64,000 nucleotides of DNA from assembly GCA_963833585.1 (NCBI GenBank), contig CAWHYF010000006.1, forward strand, positions 744,001 to 808,000. The letters run 5' to 3'. Below the pieces are notes generated by a model. The model did no database searches. It was not told the DNA's origin and saw only the letters and a list, made by a program, of their open reading frames with translations. Of the stretch, positions 56,324 to 64,000 are shown in pieces (position 1 is the first letter of the stretch; every line of letters begins with the position of its first letter). The position numbers and the translations under genes are program-made. Source of the DNA: Bog-756 sp963833585. Lineage in GTDB: Bacteria; Actinomycetota; Acidimicrobiia; Acidimicrobiales; RAAP-2.

Positions 56324-57946
56324 GTGAGCGGCGTGAGGGACCAGACCGATCCCACGCCCGACGGGGCCGCCCGGCGCCGGATGGACCGCCGGACCCTGCT
56401 GGCCGGCGCCGCGGCCACCGGGCTCGCCGCGGTGGGGCTGAAGGCCGCGGTGGGGAGCGAGGCCTACGCCGCCGCCGCCACCGGTCTCGGGCCGGGTGGC
56501 TCGATCCTCCCGCCCGGTACCCTGCCCTACCCCCACCTGCCGGCCGGGACCGACACCCTTCCTCAGATCGAGCACATCGTGGTGATCATGATGGAGAACC
56601 ACAGCTTCGATGACCACCTCGGGACGCTGGGCCGTGGCGACGGCCTGACCATGGGCCCCGACGGGCGGCCGGTCAACTACAACCCGGACCCCTCCGGAGG
56701 CTTCGTCCGCTCGTTCCACAACCCCAACACCTGCGGGGAGGCCGACTCGGGCATCGGTCAGAGCTGGAACAAGTCCCACATCAGCTGGGCCAACGGGACC
56801 AACCTGGGCTTCGTCGAGGCCTCCGGAGGGGCGTCGATGGGCTACTGGAACGGGAATGACCTGCCCTTCTACCACTCCATGGCTCGGACCTTCCCCATCG
56901 GGGACCGCTACTTCTGCTCGGTGATGGCCCAGACCTATCCCAATCGGCGGTTCCTCATCGCCGGCACCGCCCTCGGGAACATCAGCACCGACGGTTCGGG
57001 CATCTCGTCGGTCGACGCCCCCAACGGGACCATCTTCGACCGTCTCAACCAGTACGGGATCTCCTGGAAGGACTACTACGTCGACCTCCCCACCTGTGCC
57101 CTGTTCGAGCCGGTGTTCCTGGACAACCCGGACAAGGTCGTCCACGTCCCCCAATTCTTCGTCGACGCCGCCTCGGGCAACCTCCCCGCCTTCAGCCTGG
57201 TCGACCCGTACGTCAACTACTCCGAGGAGGACGGGGACATCACCGTGGGCGAGGCCTATGCCGCCCTGGTGGTGAACGCCGTCCTGCAGGGACCGGCCTG
57301 GGACACGACCGCGCTGGTCTGGGTCTACGACGAACACGGAGGGTGGTATGACCACGTGCCCCCCAAACGGGCCGTGAAGCCGGACAACGTGCCCCCCGAC
57401 CTCCTGGCGGGCGACCTGCCCGGGGCCTACAACTTCACCGGGTTCCGGGTGCCGTGCTGTGTGGTCTCCCCCTGGGCCAAGAAGGAGTACGTCTCCCACC
57501 AGACCTTCGACCACACCTCGATCCTCAAGTTGGTCGAGACCAAGTGGAACCTGCCGGCCCTGACCTTCCGGGACGCCAACGCCCAGAACATGCTGGACTT
57601 CTTCGACTTCACCGCCCGGCGCCCGCCCTTCGCCCAACCCCCGGCCCTGAAGGCCCCGAAAAACCCGTTCTCCAGTCCGGCCGCGCTGCCCCCGTCCTCC
57701 TTGTCGGCCCAGGACCTGGCGCTGTTCCACCCCATCTGCACCGATCTGCCGCCCGGGTCGCTGCCGCCCCGTCACTCCACCATCCCGTCACCACCACCCG
57801 GGGCCGACGCCCTGATCGCCGCCCAGCAGCGGAGGATCGGCCGGGCCATCCGGGCCCAGGACGCCGCGTTGTCCGCATCACCTCCCGTCCCGTCCCCGTC
57901 CGCCACGGGCCGGACCGCCCGGAGGGGCCGACCGACCCGCCACTGA
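56324..57946 (+). CDS. Tat-exported phospholipase C-like phosphoesterase
   Basis: A 540-residue phosphoesterase-family enzyme (PlcA/AcpA group). Tat signal MDRRTLLAGAAATGLAAVG lies about residues 20-40. The family core starts PQIEHIVVIMMENHSFDDHLG, with later DEHGGWYDHVPP and FRVPCCVVSPWAKKEYVS. It cleaves phospholipids or phosphate esters outside the cell. Start codons GTG 56324 and 56333 are close; 56324 has GGGGG upstream. The tail is Pro/Ser-rich. Confidence 0.9.
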   Translation: MSGVRDQTDPTPDGAARRRMDRRTLLAGAAATGLAAVGLKAAVGSEAYAAAATGLGPGGSILPPGTLPYPHLPAGTDTLPQIEHIVVIMMENHSFDDHLGTLGRGDGLTMGPDGRPVNYNPDPSGGFVRSFHNPNTCGEADSGIGQSWNKSHISWANGTNLGFVEASGGASMGYWNGNDLPFYHSMARTFPIGDRYFCSVMAQTYPNRRFLIAGTALGNISTDGSGISSVDAPNGTIFDRLNQYGISWKDYYVDLPTCALFEPVFLDNPDKVVHVPQFFVDAASGNLPAFSLVDPYVNYSEEDGDITVGEAYAALVVNAVLQGPAWDTTALVWVYDEHGGWYDHVPPKRAVKPDNVPPDLLAGDLPGAYNFTGFRVPCCVVSPWAKKEYVSHQTFDHTSILKLVETKWNLPALTFRDANAQNMLDFFDFTARRPPFAQPPALKAPKNPFSSPAALPPSSLSAQDLALFHPICTDLPPGSLPPRHSTIPSPPPGADALIAAQQRRIGRAIRAQDAALSASPPVPSPSATGRTARRGRPTRH

Positions 57947-57972
57947 CCAGAACCCTCCGGACGAGGGTTGAC

Positions 57973-57997
57973 GACTACTACGTGACACGTAGTAGTC
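57973..57997. promoter_or_regulatory. 25-base perfect palindrome, PadR operator
   Basis: Twelve-base arms beginning GACTACTACGTG around a central A. TTGACG (57968-57973) and TAGTCT (57993-57998) flank it, and the -10 is six bases before ATG 58005. The palindrome fills the core promoter, so binding would shut it. Confidence 0.75.
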
Positions 57998-58004
57998 TCG
58001 GAGC

Positions 58005-58385
58005 ATGAAACGGAATCCGTCCTCGCCCGGCGGCCACGGGCGACCCAACGAGCCGGCCGTCCTCATCCTCACCGGCCTGGCCTCGGGTCCCAAGCACGGC
58101 TACGCCTTGAGCCGGGACATCGAGGAGTTCGCCGGCGTCCGCCTGGGTCCGGGCACTCTCTACGGGGCCATCACCCGGCTCGAGGAGCGGGGCCTGATCG
58201 AGCCGGTGGGCGAGCACCAACGACGCCGCCCCTACCGGATCACCGCCTCCGGGCAGACCGCCCTGACCGAGGCGGTGCGGGACATGGCGGCGCTGGCCGA
58301 TGTGGGCGCCACCCGACTGGGGATCACCGACCCGTCGGGTCGTCCCCCCGCACTGGGGGCCCTCCGACCCGGGTGGACCGCATGA
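58005..58385 (+). CDS. PadR family regulator
   Basis: A 126-residue winged-helix repressor: LILTGLASGPKHGYALSRDIEEFAGVRLGPGTLYGAITRLEERGLIEPV and RRRPYRITASGQTALTEAV are typical PadR motifs. It is shorter than long-type PadR. It overlaps the membrane protein by ATGA and very likely represses its own operon through the palindrome upstream. Confidence 0.93.
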   Translation: MKRNPSSPGGHGRPNEPAVLILTGLASGPKHGYALSRDIEEFAGVRLGPGTLYGAITRLEERGLIEPVGEHQRRRPYRITASGQTALTEAVRDMAALADVGATRLGITDPSGRPPALGALRPGWTA

Positions 58386-59314
58386 GCGCGCCCTGCCGAT
58401 TCGGGTCGCTGCTCCGGTGGTATCCCCCCGCGTGGCGCGCCCGGTACGGCGACGAGCTCGCCGCGCTGCTGGAGGACACCTACGGCGACGGACGGCTGCC
58501 GGTCGGAGTCCGGTTCTCGCTGATCCGGGGCGGTTCCCTCGAACGACTGCGCGGGTCGCCGCTGGCGGCGCGAGGTGGATCGACGGAGCGCGTCCGGTCC
58601 GGCGCCCTGCTGGTGCTCTGCGCCTGGGCGGTGGTCGTGGTGGCCGGAGCGGGATTCGCCAAGGCCACCGAGCACTGGGACGCGCTGACCCCGGCGGCCG
58701 ACCGACGGGTTCCTGCCGCCGGTTACAACGCCGTACAGGGGGCGGCGCTGGTCGGTCTGGCGGCGGTGGTCACCGGGGCGGCCCTCTGCCTCCCCTCCCT
58801 GACCCGGTTCCTCCGGGACGGCGGATGGCCCCGGGTCCGCCGCGCCGTGACGGGTGCCGCGGTGGTCACGGCGGTCACCCTGGTCGCCGGACTGGCCCTG
58901 GTGGCGTGGGCCCATCGTCTGGACCCCGCCCAACGCAACGGCGGGTCGGGGCCCTACGGCGTGGCCGCGGTGGGCGGCGCCATCCTGATGGTGGCCACCA
59001 TCGCCGCCTGGGTCCGGGCTGTGGTGCTGGTCGTGGCTGACCTCGACCTTCCCGGCCGTGTCGTCCGGGCCTGCGGGGCACTGGCCCTGGGGGTCACCGT
59101 CGCCACCGCCGTGGTGCTGGCGGGCACCGTCACCTGGTGGTCCTCGCTGGCGCTGGATGCCCCGCGGTTCCTCACCGGGTGGACGGTGGGACCGGCCGGC
59201 ACGTCAGTGTCGGTTCCCCTGCTGGCCGCCGGGGTGCTGATGGCAGCCGGCCTGGTGGTGGCGGTCTGGGGCTCGTGGCGGGTGGGGCACCATCTGGCCC
59301 GGGTGTCCGACTGA
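58382..59314 (+). CDS. Membrane protein coupled to PadR
   Basis: A 310-residue protein. A soluble head, LLRWYPPAWRARYGDELAALLEDTYGDG, is the segment commonly found in membrane proteins downstream of PadR genes. Six hydrophobic helices follow. No enzymatic motif is seen. ATG 58382 overlaps the PadR stop (ATGA). It may be the PadR-controlled output, but what it does is unknown. Confidence 0.82.
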   Translation: MSAPCRFGSLLRWYPPAWRARYGDELAALLEDTYGDGRLPVGVRFSLIRGGSLERLRGSPLAARGGSTERVRSGALLVLCAWAVVVVAGAGFAKATEHWDALTPAADRRVPAAGYNAVQGAALVGLAAVVTGAALCLPSLTRFLRDGGWPRVRRAVTGAAVVTAVTLVAGLALVAWAHRLDPAQRNGGSGPYGVAAVGGAILMVATIAAWVRAVVLVVADLDLPGRVVRACGALALGVTVATAVVLAGTVTWWSSLALDAPRFLTGWTVGPAGTSVSVPLLAAGVLMAAGLVVAVWGSWRVGHHLARVSD

Positions 59315-59368
59315 GCCGCCGCCCTCCGGCCGCACCTGCGGGCCACCGCCCCGGCCCGGCACGGGCGG

Positions 59369-60352
59369 TCAGTCGGTGGGCAGGTGCTGGATGACGTCGG
59401 GCGGAAGGTGGTCGTAGACGTCCGGCGGCAGGGTGTCCTGCACCGCGTCGACCAAGCGCTTGGAGCGCGACCGCAAGGAGAGCATCTCCGTGTACTGCTG
59501 GTCGTCACCCTTCATGCCCGAGATCAGCGGCGACTGGGCCACGAAGGCGGCGCCGGCGAACATGATGAGGAGGGACAGGGCCTCGAGGGGCCCGTAGGCG
59601 CCGGCGGTCCGGAGGTTGTCCCCGAACAACCCGATCCCGATGGCCATGCTGGCCAACGGATCCACCAGGACCAACGCCGTCTGCGAGGCCGCGATGGGGC
59701 CGGCGTGGAAGGCGTTCTGGGCCAGGAAGAGGGAGGCCACCCCGCACACGGCCAAGGCGTAGGTCTCCCAGTGGCTGAACATGTGGATCCAGTCGCCGGC
59801 GACGTAGTCACCCACCTTCTTCACCAGGGCGGCGGTGAAGGCGAAGCCGATGGCTCCGGCGGCACCGAACATCGCCGCCCGCCACCACCGGGGGCCACGC
59901 AGGGCCAGGGCCACCGTCAGCACCACCGCACCTCCGCAGATCGAGCCGGCCACCAGCCATCCCAGGTTCGACGGGCTCTCGTTTCCCCCGCCGGGCTGGG
60001 CGAAGACGAGGAATCCGGCCAGGCCGCCGGCGGCGGCCACACAACCGAGCCACTCGCGGAATCCGATGCGGAACCGGAACCAGGTGGCCAGGAGGAGGAT
60101 GAGAAAGAGCAGCTCGGTGGTCAAGATGGGCTGGACCACGCTGAGGTTCCCCAGATGGAGGGCGACGGCCTGCATCAGGAAGGAGGCCACCATGAAGGCG
60201 AACCCGAGCAGCCACACGCCGCGCTTCATGGCGTGGGTCAACAGGCTCAGCTTGAGAGTGGCGTCGGAGGGGGCGTCCTCCACCCCCATCCGCTGGAGCA
60301 GGCTGGTCATGGCGTTGGAGAAGGCTGCGGTCAGGGCCAGAAAGTAGACCAT
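59369..60352 (-). CDS. DMT-type (EamA-like) transporter
   Basis: A 327-residue protein with nine or ten helices and repeated EamA-like halves (FSNAMTSLLQRMGVE at the start; PIAASQTALVLVDPLASMAIGIGLFGDNLRT in the second half). The C-terminal tail of about 50 residues is charged and soluble (SLRSRSKRLVDAVQDTLPPDV). Close to the DMT-family proteins of actinobacteria with unknown substrates. ATG 60352 is used. Confidence 0.82.
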   Translation of the reverse strand: MVYFLALTAAFSNAMTSLLQRMGVEDAPSDATLKLSLLTHAMKRGVWLLGFAFMVASFLMQAVALHLGNLSVVQPILTTELLFLILLLATWFRFRIGFREWLGCVAAAGGLAGFLVFAQPGGGNESPSNLGWLVAGSICGGAVVLTVALALRGPRWWRAAMFGAAGAIGFAFTAALVKKVGDYVAGDWIHMFSHWETYALAVCGVASLFLAQNAFHAGPIAASQTALVLVDPLASMAIGIGLFGDNLRTAGAYGPLEALSLLIMFAGAAFVAQSPLISGMKGDDQQYTEMLSLRSRSKRLVDAVQDTLPPDVYDHLPPDVIQHLPTD

Positions 60353-60366
60353 CGGGACCGGACCGC

Positions 60367-60768
60367 CTACGAGACGCTCGCGTCGGGGGCGCGAGGAGGG
60401 GTCAACTGCTCCATGAACTCGAGCCGGATGCCGCCCGGGGCCCGGACGAAGGCGATGCGACGGGTGCCGAAGGCCCCCTCCACCACCGACGGCCCCCAGA
60501 TGACGTCGTGCCCGACCAGCTCGGCGTCGAGGTCGTCACTGAACAGGGCGGGGTGAAGGAAGCCCTCGGACGGAAGGTCCACGACGTCCTCGTAGATGGC
60601 CCGGGTGAACAAGGTGATCATGACCGGTCCGAGGAACGCGTCGGCACGCTCGCCGTCCCCCCACACCATCCGGTCCCGGACCTCCGCCCCGGCCTCTTCG
60701 TAGAAGCGGCAGGCTTCGTCGAGGTCCGCAACCTTGACCGCCAGATTGGCCAGGCCGGTAACGGACAC
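60367..60768 (-). CDS. VOC/glyoxalase-like protein
   Basis: A 133-residue single VOC domain: GLANLAVKVADLDEACRFYEEAGAEVRDRM, LHPALFSDDLDAE and APGGIRLEFMEQL (Glu ligand). GTG 60768 follows AGGAGG; the upstream frame to 60792 is not needed. Just upstream of, and same strand as, the DMT transporter with 14 bases between. Confidence 0.85.
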   Translation of the reverse strand: MSVTGLANLAVKVADLDEACRFYEEAGAEVRDRMVWGDGERADAFLGPVMITLFTRAIYEDVVDLPSEGFLHPALFSDDLDAELVGHDVIWGPSVVEGAFGTRRIAFVRAPGGIRLEFMEQLTPPRAPDASVS

Positions 60769-60964
60769 GGCTCCTCCTAACTGCCCCCTCACCCCCCGAT
60801 TCTAACGATCCTCACAGGTGACCCGGCCCGGACCGGTCCGCCCCACTCCGCGCCAGGTCAGGTGCACGTCGCCGGGGAGGGCCGGCGCGCCCCGTTGCCC
60901 GGGGCGGCGGTAGGAAAGTACTCTCCCCGGACATCCAGGCAACCGGATCGATCGGGGAGCGACT

Positions 60965-61717
60965 GTGCGGGTGGTGATGCCGTTGCCGGACGTGGACTTC
61001 GACACCACGGAGGTGTCGGTGCCCTGGCGCCTCCTCACCGACGCCGGCCACACCGTGACCTTCGCCACCGAGCACGGTGGCGAACCTCCGGCTTGCGATC
61101 CCCGCCTTCTCTCCGGGGTGGTCCTCGGCCGGCTCGGCGCCGAGGCCGAGGCCGTCGGGTACTACCGGGAGCTGGTCGCCGCCCCGGAGTTCACCCATCC
61201 GGCCAGCTGGCCCTCGCTCGACGTGGAGCGGTTCGACGGGCTGATCCTGGCCGGGGGCCACGCCCCGGGCATGCGCCAGTACCTCGGTTCCCACCTGCTC
61301 CAGCGGAAGGTGGCGGCGTTCTGGTCCCTCGGTCGGCCGGTGGGTGCCATCTGCCACGGCGTGGTGCTGTTGGCCCGGACCACCGACCTGTCCACCGGCC
61401 ACAGCGTGCTGGCCGACCGGCGGACCACCTGCCTCCCCAAGTACATGGAGCGGAGCGCCTACCTGGCCACCGCCTGGCGGTTGGGCCGCTACTACCGGAC
61501 CTACCCCGCCTACGTCGAGGACGAGGTGCGCAACAACCTGGTTCAACCAGATCAGTTCGAGCGGGGCCCCCGCACCCTCCGACGAGGTACCGCCACCGAC
61601 GACAGCCCCGCCTTCGTGGTCGAGGACGGCACCTATCTGTCGGCCCGCTGGCCGGGCGACGCCTACCTGTTCGCCCGCCGGTTCGAAGCCCTGCTCACCG
61701 GACCGCGGCCCCGCTGA
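60965..61717 (+). CDS. DJ-1/PfpI-family protein
   Basis: A 250-residue class I glutamine-amidotransferase-like protein. The nucleophile elbow AICHGVVLL gives C130-H131, and GLILAGGHAPGMRQYL is the partner loop. There is an insert about residues 50-85 and a C-terminal extension. Chaperone, protease or glyoxalase-III roles are all known for this fold. GTG 60965 follows GGGGAG. Confidence 0.85.
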   Translation: MRVVMPLPDVDFDTTEVSVPWRLLTDAGHTVTFATEHGGEPPACDPRLLSGVVLGRLGAEAEAVGYYRELVAAPEFTHPASWPSLDVERFDGLILAGGHAPGMRQYLGSHLLQRKVAAFWSLGRPVGAICHGVVLLARTTDLSTGHSVLADRRTTCLPKYMERSAYLATAWRLGRYYRTYPAYVEDEVRNNLVQPDQFERGPRTLRRGTATDDSPAFVVEDGTYLSARWPGDAYLFARRFEALLTGPRPR

Positions 61718-61780
61718 CCGGCTCGGGCCACGCTGACCGGCTCGGGGCCGTCCCGACCGGATCGGGGTCCCGTCACGCCT

Positions 61781-62119
61781 TCACGGTCGGCGGCCACCCC
61801 ACCCGTCCGATCTCCGCTCGAACAGCTCGACGAACCGCTCTTCGGCCATCGAGGAACGTTCGAGGAAGAGACCCTCGTTGGCGTCGAGCCAGACGGCAAG
61901 GTCGGCCGCGTCGTCGAAGTACACCTCGGTGTCGCGGTCCATCACGTAGACCACGGCACCACGGCCGTCCACCGTGACCGACAGCTCGATCTCGGGCCCC
62001 GACAGGAGACACCACTGTGCCGGCATCCCGGGCGAGGACGAGGGCTGGAGGCTCCAATGCGGACGGCCCCGGAGGATGCCTTCCACGTCACGGGCCAGAC
62101 CCTTCGGACCGGATGCCAC
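61781..62119 (-). CDS. Hypothetical protein, 112 residues
   Basis: No recognised family. A small alpha/beta protein (SVTVDGRGAVVYVMDRDTEVYFDDAADLAVWLDANEGLF). GTG 62119 has GGGGAGG four bases upstream, which picks the start; the frame goes on to 62155. It converges on the DJ-1 gene. Confidence 0.65.
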   Translation of the reverse strand: MASGPKGLARDVEGILRGRPHWSLQPSSSPGMPAQWCLLSGPEIELSVTVDGRGAVVYVMDRDTEVYFDDAADLAVWLDANEGLFLERSSMAEERFVELFERRSDGWGGRRP

Positions 62120-62202
62120 ATGCCCTCCCCGGGTTGGGACGCCGCCACCGACCACCGTAGGCGGGATCTCCCGATGTCACGACCAACCGGGCGGCCGGCC
62201 GT

Positions 62203-62820
62203 TCAGGGGCCGGCGCCGGGACCGCCCTCGGCCGTGGAGCCGAACGCCTCGACCAGCAGCTCGACCACCTGGTCGACCGACACCGAGGACAGCTCGCCGA
62301 ACCATTGCAGGGACCGACCGAGGACCACGCCGATCAGGGCCGATATCGCCAGTTCGGCCCGCAACCGGGCCCGGTCCACCCGGTGGTCCTCCAGGGTGGC
62401 GGCCAGCGGGTCGACCAGACGGCTGACCAGTCGGGCCCGCGCCGCCTCCCCGATGGCCTCGGAGGTGTCCGACCGGACCAGAGCCTGCAGGATCGGGCCG
62501 GGGCCGTGCCGGTCGACCCGGGCCACCAGGGACTCGGCCATCTCCCCGAGTCCCTGGTAGGCGGCCAGCGGCTGGTTCCCCATCCGTTCGGCCGCCACCG
62601 CCGCGATGTAAAGATCGGCCTTGCTCCCGAAGTACCGGGCGATGAGGGCGGCGTCGACGCCGGCCCGCTCACCGATCTCCCGGACGGTGGTGCGCTCGAA
62701 ACCCAGCTGGCCGAACAACTCCTGGGCCGACTCGAGCAGGGCCCGGCGGCTGGCCGCGGCGTTCCGGGACCGGTGCGGTCCGGCGGTCCCGGCCCCGCTC
62801 GACCCGGGCCCGGAGCTCAC
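62203..62820 (-). CDS. TetR family regulator
   Basis: A 205-residue TetR protein: RRALLESAQELFGQLGFERTTVREIGERAGVDAALIARYFGSKADLY. The C-terminal domain is TetR_C-type (EDHRVDRARLRAELAISALIGVVLGRSLQW). GTG 62820 overlaps the MFS stop (GTGA). As in many such pairs it probably controls the efflux pump in front of it. Confidence 0.9.
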   Translation of the reverse strand: MSSGPGSSGAGTAGPHRSRNAAASRRALLESAQELFGQLGFERTTVREIGERAGVDAALIARYFGSKADLYIAAVAAERMGNQPLAAYQGLGEMAESLVARVDRHGPGPILQALVRSDTSEAIGEAARARLVSRLVDPLAATLEDHRVDRARLRAELAISALIGVVLGRSLQWFGELSSVSVDQVVELLVEAFGSTAEGGPGAGP

Positions 62821-64000
62821 GGCGAGGGCACCCCCCCGGCCAGGGGCAGCTGCTCCTCGGCCAGCATCAGGCCGGCACCGGCCAGCTCGGTCTCCTCCGC
62901 CAGGACCAGGTCCTCGCCCCGGCGGTCGTCCCCGGTCTCGATGGCGGGCCCAGCTGCCGGCGCACCGGGCAGCACGTAGCTGATGACCGCGGTGGTCACA
63001 CAGAGACCGGTCGCCACCAGCAGGGCGGTCTGGAAACCCCCCACCGTCGGGAAGGTGTGTCCCGGGTGGGTGAACGACGACAGGACCGCGGCGCCGAGTG
63101 CGCTCCCCACCGAGAGACCGACGTTGCGCAAGACCTGGTAGAAGCCGGTGGCACTCCCCGTCTCCCGGCGCGGGACGGCCCGGACGATGAACCCGGGCAT
63201 GGCGGCGAAGGTGAGTCCGACCCCGAGCCCGGCGAACCCGGATGCGGCGAACGCCTGCCAGAGGGCGCCGTGCTGCAGGGCGAAGAACAGCGTGGAGAGG
63301 GCGAAGATCGAGGCCCCGAGCGGGATCATCGACCGGGTTCCGAACTTCCGCTCGTAGAGGCCGAGGAACCGGCTGGCGGCGAAGGTGCCCACCGACAGGG
63401 GTAGGAAGACCAGACTGGACACGATCACCGACGCCCCGAAGCCGAAGCCGTCGACCGCGGGGATCTGGACGAACTCCAACATGATCGGGATGAACAGGTA
63501 CATGGCCACGCACATGAGGAACCCGGAGAGGTCCGCGGTGAGCACCGACCGGTTGCGGATCTGGCGCAGGTCGACCAGGGGGTCCTCGAACCGCAGTTCA
63601 CGCCGGATCCACGCCACCAGGGCGACGACGCTGACGGCGACGACGACCAGGAAGGTGGCCGAGCTCCAGCCCCACCGACCTCCTTCGCTCAACGCCACCA
63701 GGAGACCGGTCAGCGCCAGGCTCAGACTGATGGCGCCGACGGTGTCGAACCGCCGGGTGGGCGCCTCCGAGCGGGCCGGAAGGATCAGTGCCGCGGCGAC
63801 CAGGGCCAGGCCCACCGTGATGGCCCCGAACCAGAAGGCGGCGTGGAAGTCGAACACCTCGGCGATGAGCCCGGTCAGGGGGTAGCCCAGACCCGCTCCC
63901 ACCGCCGCGGTGATGGAGAGGGTGGCGATGGCCCGGCCGGCCTTCTCGAAGGAGAGGTGGCGCCGGGCGATGGCCATGGTCACCGGCAGCAGGCCCAGAC
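62817..64000 (-). CDS. MFS transporter, DHA2 type (5' end outside the window)
   Basis: At least 394 residues, open to the right edge; the frame is still coding at 64000 and the true start is beyond. Helices include GAGLGYPLTGLIAEVFDF (motif C-like), then TGLLVALSEGGRWGW, the second half with MLEFVQIPAVDGFGFG, PRRETGSATGFYQVLRNVGLSVGSALG, typical of DHA2 drug pumps. The C-terminus has an acidic tail of about 50 residues. ATG 63983 is an internal Met, not the start. Confidence 0.88.
   Translation of the reverse strand, partial: LGLLPVTMAIARRHLSFEKAGRAIATLSITAAVGAGLGYPLTGLIAEVFDFHAAFWFGAITVGLALVAAALILPARSEAPTRRFDTVGAISLSLALTGLLVALSEGGRWGWSSATFLVVVAVSVVALVAWIRRELRFEDPLVDLRQIRNRSVLTADLSGFLMCVAMYLFIPIMLEFVQIPAVDGFGFGASVIVSSLVFLPLSVGTFAASRFLGLYERKFGTRSMIPLGASIFALSTLFFALQHGALWQAFAASGFAGLGVGLTFAAMPGFIVRAVPRRETGSATGFYQVLRNVGLSVGSALGAAVLSSFTHPGHTFPTVGGFQTALLVATGLCVTTAVISYVLPGAPAAGPAIETGDDRRGEDLVLAEETELAGAGLMLAEEQLPLAGGVPSP

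Noticed and set aside
54297..57775. Two very long antisense frames (662 and 647 residues) opposite the ABC exporter and phospholipase
   Set aside because: Low-complexity Gly/Val/His/Asp composition typical of shadow frames, while clear protein families lie on the other strand.

Overview
The window is high-GC, densely coded DNA with heavy use of GTG and TTG starts. Several promoters place a TAnnnT or CACCAT -10 about six bases before the start codon, as in leaderless mRNAs. Gene content includes PspC, SHOCT and DUF1707 envelope proteins, CsoR, PadR, many TetR regulators, an ECF41-type sigma factor, P450, SDR and SRPBCC proteins and a class III cyclase/ATPase regulator. Together this points to an Actinomycetota chromosome. 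An Acidimicrobiia-like soil or water lineage is my guess, not something I can prove. No phage, IS, integrase or CRISPR array was seen.

Layout. 0-13 kb holds housekeeping and envelope genes: a secreted metallophosphatase, two unrecognised proteins, DUF1622, DedA, an L,D-transpeptidase, an aldo/keto reductase, and a divergent polyphosphate kinase / inorganic pyrophosphatase pair. 13.3-16.8 kb has tRNA-Ala(TGC) with a terminator, then a 1105-residue cyclase/ATPase regulator behind a promoter with a palindromic operator. 17-25.3 kb is an aromatic-type catabolic region: amidohydrolase/decarboxylase, MBL hydrolase, TetR with operator, FAH hydrolase, two-domain VOC dioxygenase, FAD monooxygenase, second amidohydrolase, GntR and alpha/beta hydrolase. 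This part carries many single-base frameshifts and one abrupt tail-to-tail junction. 25.5-31.8 kb carries a DHA2 MFS pump, DUF1801 and a P450-SDR-TetR-kinase operon behind a palindrome. 31.9-33.2 kb has a VOC gene divergent from an ECF41 sigma gene, with an ECF41-like promoter facing each way.

33.4-44.8 kb contains a short UvrA-like ABC protein, a secreted nucleoside hydrolase, a CsoR-permease metal operon with its operator, a truncated haemoglobin fused in frame to an aldo/keto reductase, an ArsR-SRPBCC pair and a frameshifted FUSC-type transporter. 44.9-52.6 kb is an envelope-stress module: zinc-ribbon protein, PspC-type histidine kinase and NarL regulator, then divergent PspC, DUF1707 and a MacB-like ABC transporter, around a promoter region with three TCAGGG half-sites. 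53-64 kb contains a hydrolase, a 37-residue Cys-Cys peptide followed by a GC hairpin and an ABC exporter, a Tat-exported phospholipase C-like enzyme, a PadR operon with a 25-bp palindrome, DMT transport, VOC, DJ-1/PfpI, and a TetR-MFS operon that runs off the right edge.

The most novel candidates are the Cys-Cys peptide / hairpin / ABC exporter cassette (54.1-56.2 kb), the globin-reductase fusion (39.6-41.0 kb), the face-to-face ECF41 promoters (32.3 kb) and an identical palindrome, TTCTCC-N5-GGAGAA, at two distant promoter regions (13.5 and 53.1 kb). The frameshifts mostly sit in short homopolymers and look more like sequence error than decay.
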